Below are positions 34,605-34,865 of a DNA stretch of 34,865 nucleotides, one piece after another. This DNA comes from Clostridia bacterium (lineage in GTDB: Bacteria; Bacillota; Clostridia; Oscillospirales; Acutalibacteraceae). The notes under the pieces were generated by a model. The model searched no databases. It worked only from the letters and a program-made list of their open reading frames with translations, and had not been told where the DNA came from. The DNA lies in assembly GCA_017450005.1 (NCBI GenBank), contig JAFSYM010000055.1, positions 1 through 34,865 on the forward strand, given 5' to 3'. The position numbers and the translations under genes are program-made. Position 1 is the stretch's first letter, and every line of letters starts with the position of its first letter.

Positions 34605-34669
34605 CGGCGCAAACGCCGGCACAGACAAACGGATGCACGCAAACGGCACACGCCGGCTGCGTGCATCCG
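34605..34669 (+). terminator. Tandem hairpins after spoVM, possible transcription end
   Basis: A small hairpin CGGCG-CAAA-CGCCG (34605-34618) starts 3 bases after the spoVM stop. A much stronger one follows: twelve perfect pairs between 34630-34641 and 34658-34669, with an inner CGGC-ACAC-GCCG stem (34644-34655). It is followed only by GTTTAAC, so the U-tract is weak. It is the best candidate for the end of the long gene block, but could equally protect the mRNA 3' end. Confidence 0.5.
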
Positions 34670-34712
34670 CGTTTAACGACGAAGCAATCCGTTTTCCCTG
34701 TTTTTCGGTTCA

Positions 34713-34865
34713 TCACGGATTTTAGTGGGATAACGTTTTTGCCTTGATTCTGATTGTGTGCGCCTTTATGGCGCACGGCAAAAATCGTTTTACTGAAAAC
34801 TCAAAACGCTATTGTTGTCATGAACATTGACCGAAATAGGCCAAGTAAAGGCTCCCTTGTGTAAA
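34713..34865. repeat. Multi-hairpin intergenic repeat, right copy, inverted and cut by the window end
   Basis: This is the reverse complement of 135-287 with four mismatches and no gaps. It includes the hairpin GTGCGCC-TTTAT-GGCGCAC (34757-34775). Similarity to the left copy ends at 34713, equivalent to 287, so both copies share the same inner boundary. The element runs off the right edge within the GGCTCCCTT hairpin. Confidence 0.9.

Noticed and set aside
1-34865. CRISPR arrays, tRNA/rRNA genes, transposases, prophage or defence genes
   Set aside because: I saw no regularly spaced direct repeats, no tRNA cloverleaf or rRNA core sequence, and no protein with mobile-element or defence-family motifs; nearly all the DNA is accounted for by housekeeping genes.

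Overview
The window is a densely packed run of co-directional (+ strand) housekeeping genes from a GC-rich, spore-forming member of the Clostridia, most likely an Oscillospiraceae/Ruminococcaceae-type gut Firmicute. The reasons are Firmicutes gene order (remA-gmk-rpoZ-priA-def-fmt-rsmB-rlmN-prpC-prkC-rsgA-spoVM), sporulation genes (ytfJ, spoVM), Firmicutes-type promoters and Shine-Dalgarno sites, TTG/GTG starts, and a hairpin-rich intergenic repeat of a kind I associate with that group from memory. No taxon can be proved from the sequence alone.

Layout. 1-412: no complete gene; a multi-hairpin repeat (about 61-287), then a consensus promoter (320-348). 413-7969: secreted protein of unknown function, alaS, HIT hydrolase, comEC, holA, RNase M5-like toprim protein. 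7966-12035: ispF, a second clear promoter (8470-8498), the c-di-AMP pair cdaA-cdaR and a lipoprotein with FG-GAP/VCBS-like Asp-rich motifs. 12047-14181: OmpR-type response regulator and sensor kinase. 14168-16754: DUF1385 protein, prmC, M50 metalloprotease. 16763-21210: scpA, scpB, YtfI-like DUF2953 protein, ytfJ, D,D-carboxypeptidase, rluB-type pseudouridine synthase. 21226-25692: yicC, remA, gmk, rpoZ, priA. 25706-30411: def, a 119-bp palindromic element, fmt, zinc metallopeptidase, rsmB, rlmN. 30408-34602: prpC, prkC, rsgA, a 49-aa membrane protein, and a 29-aa SpoVM homologue. 34603-34865: two hairpins and an inverted, about 97% identical copy of the left-edge repeat, cut by the window end.

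How it works together. Most genes are separated by fewer than 40 bases or overlap by 1-14 bases, and I see no convincing internal terminator, so long polycistronic transcripts are likely. Themes are translation and its quality control (alaS, prmC, def, fmt, rsmB, rlmN, rluB, rsgA), DNA replication, uptake and segregation (holA, priA, comEC, scpAB), envelope signalling (cdaA-cdaR, two-component system, prpC-prkC, carboxypeptidase) and sporulation (ytfJ, spoVM).

I did not find a new defence system, CRISPR array, prophage or transposase. The items most worth a second look are the inverted repeat pair bracketing the gene block, the two tiny genes after rsgA (one a SpoVM), a ComEC whose metallo-beta-lactamase domain has lost its metal-binding motif, the palindromic element between def and fmt, and a hairpin that covers the ribosome-binding site of the carboxypeptidase gene.
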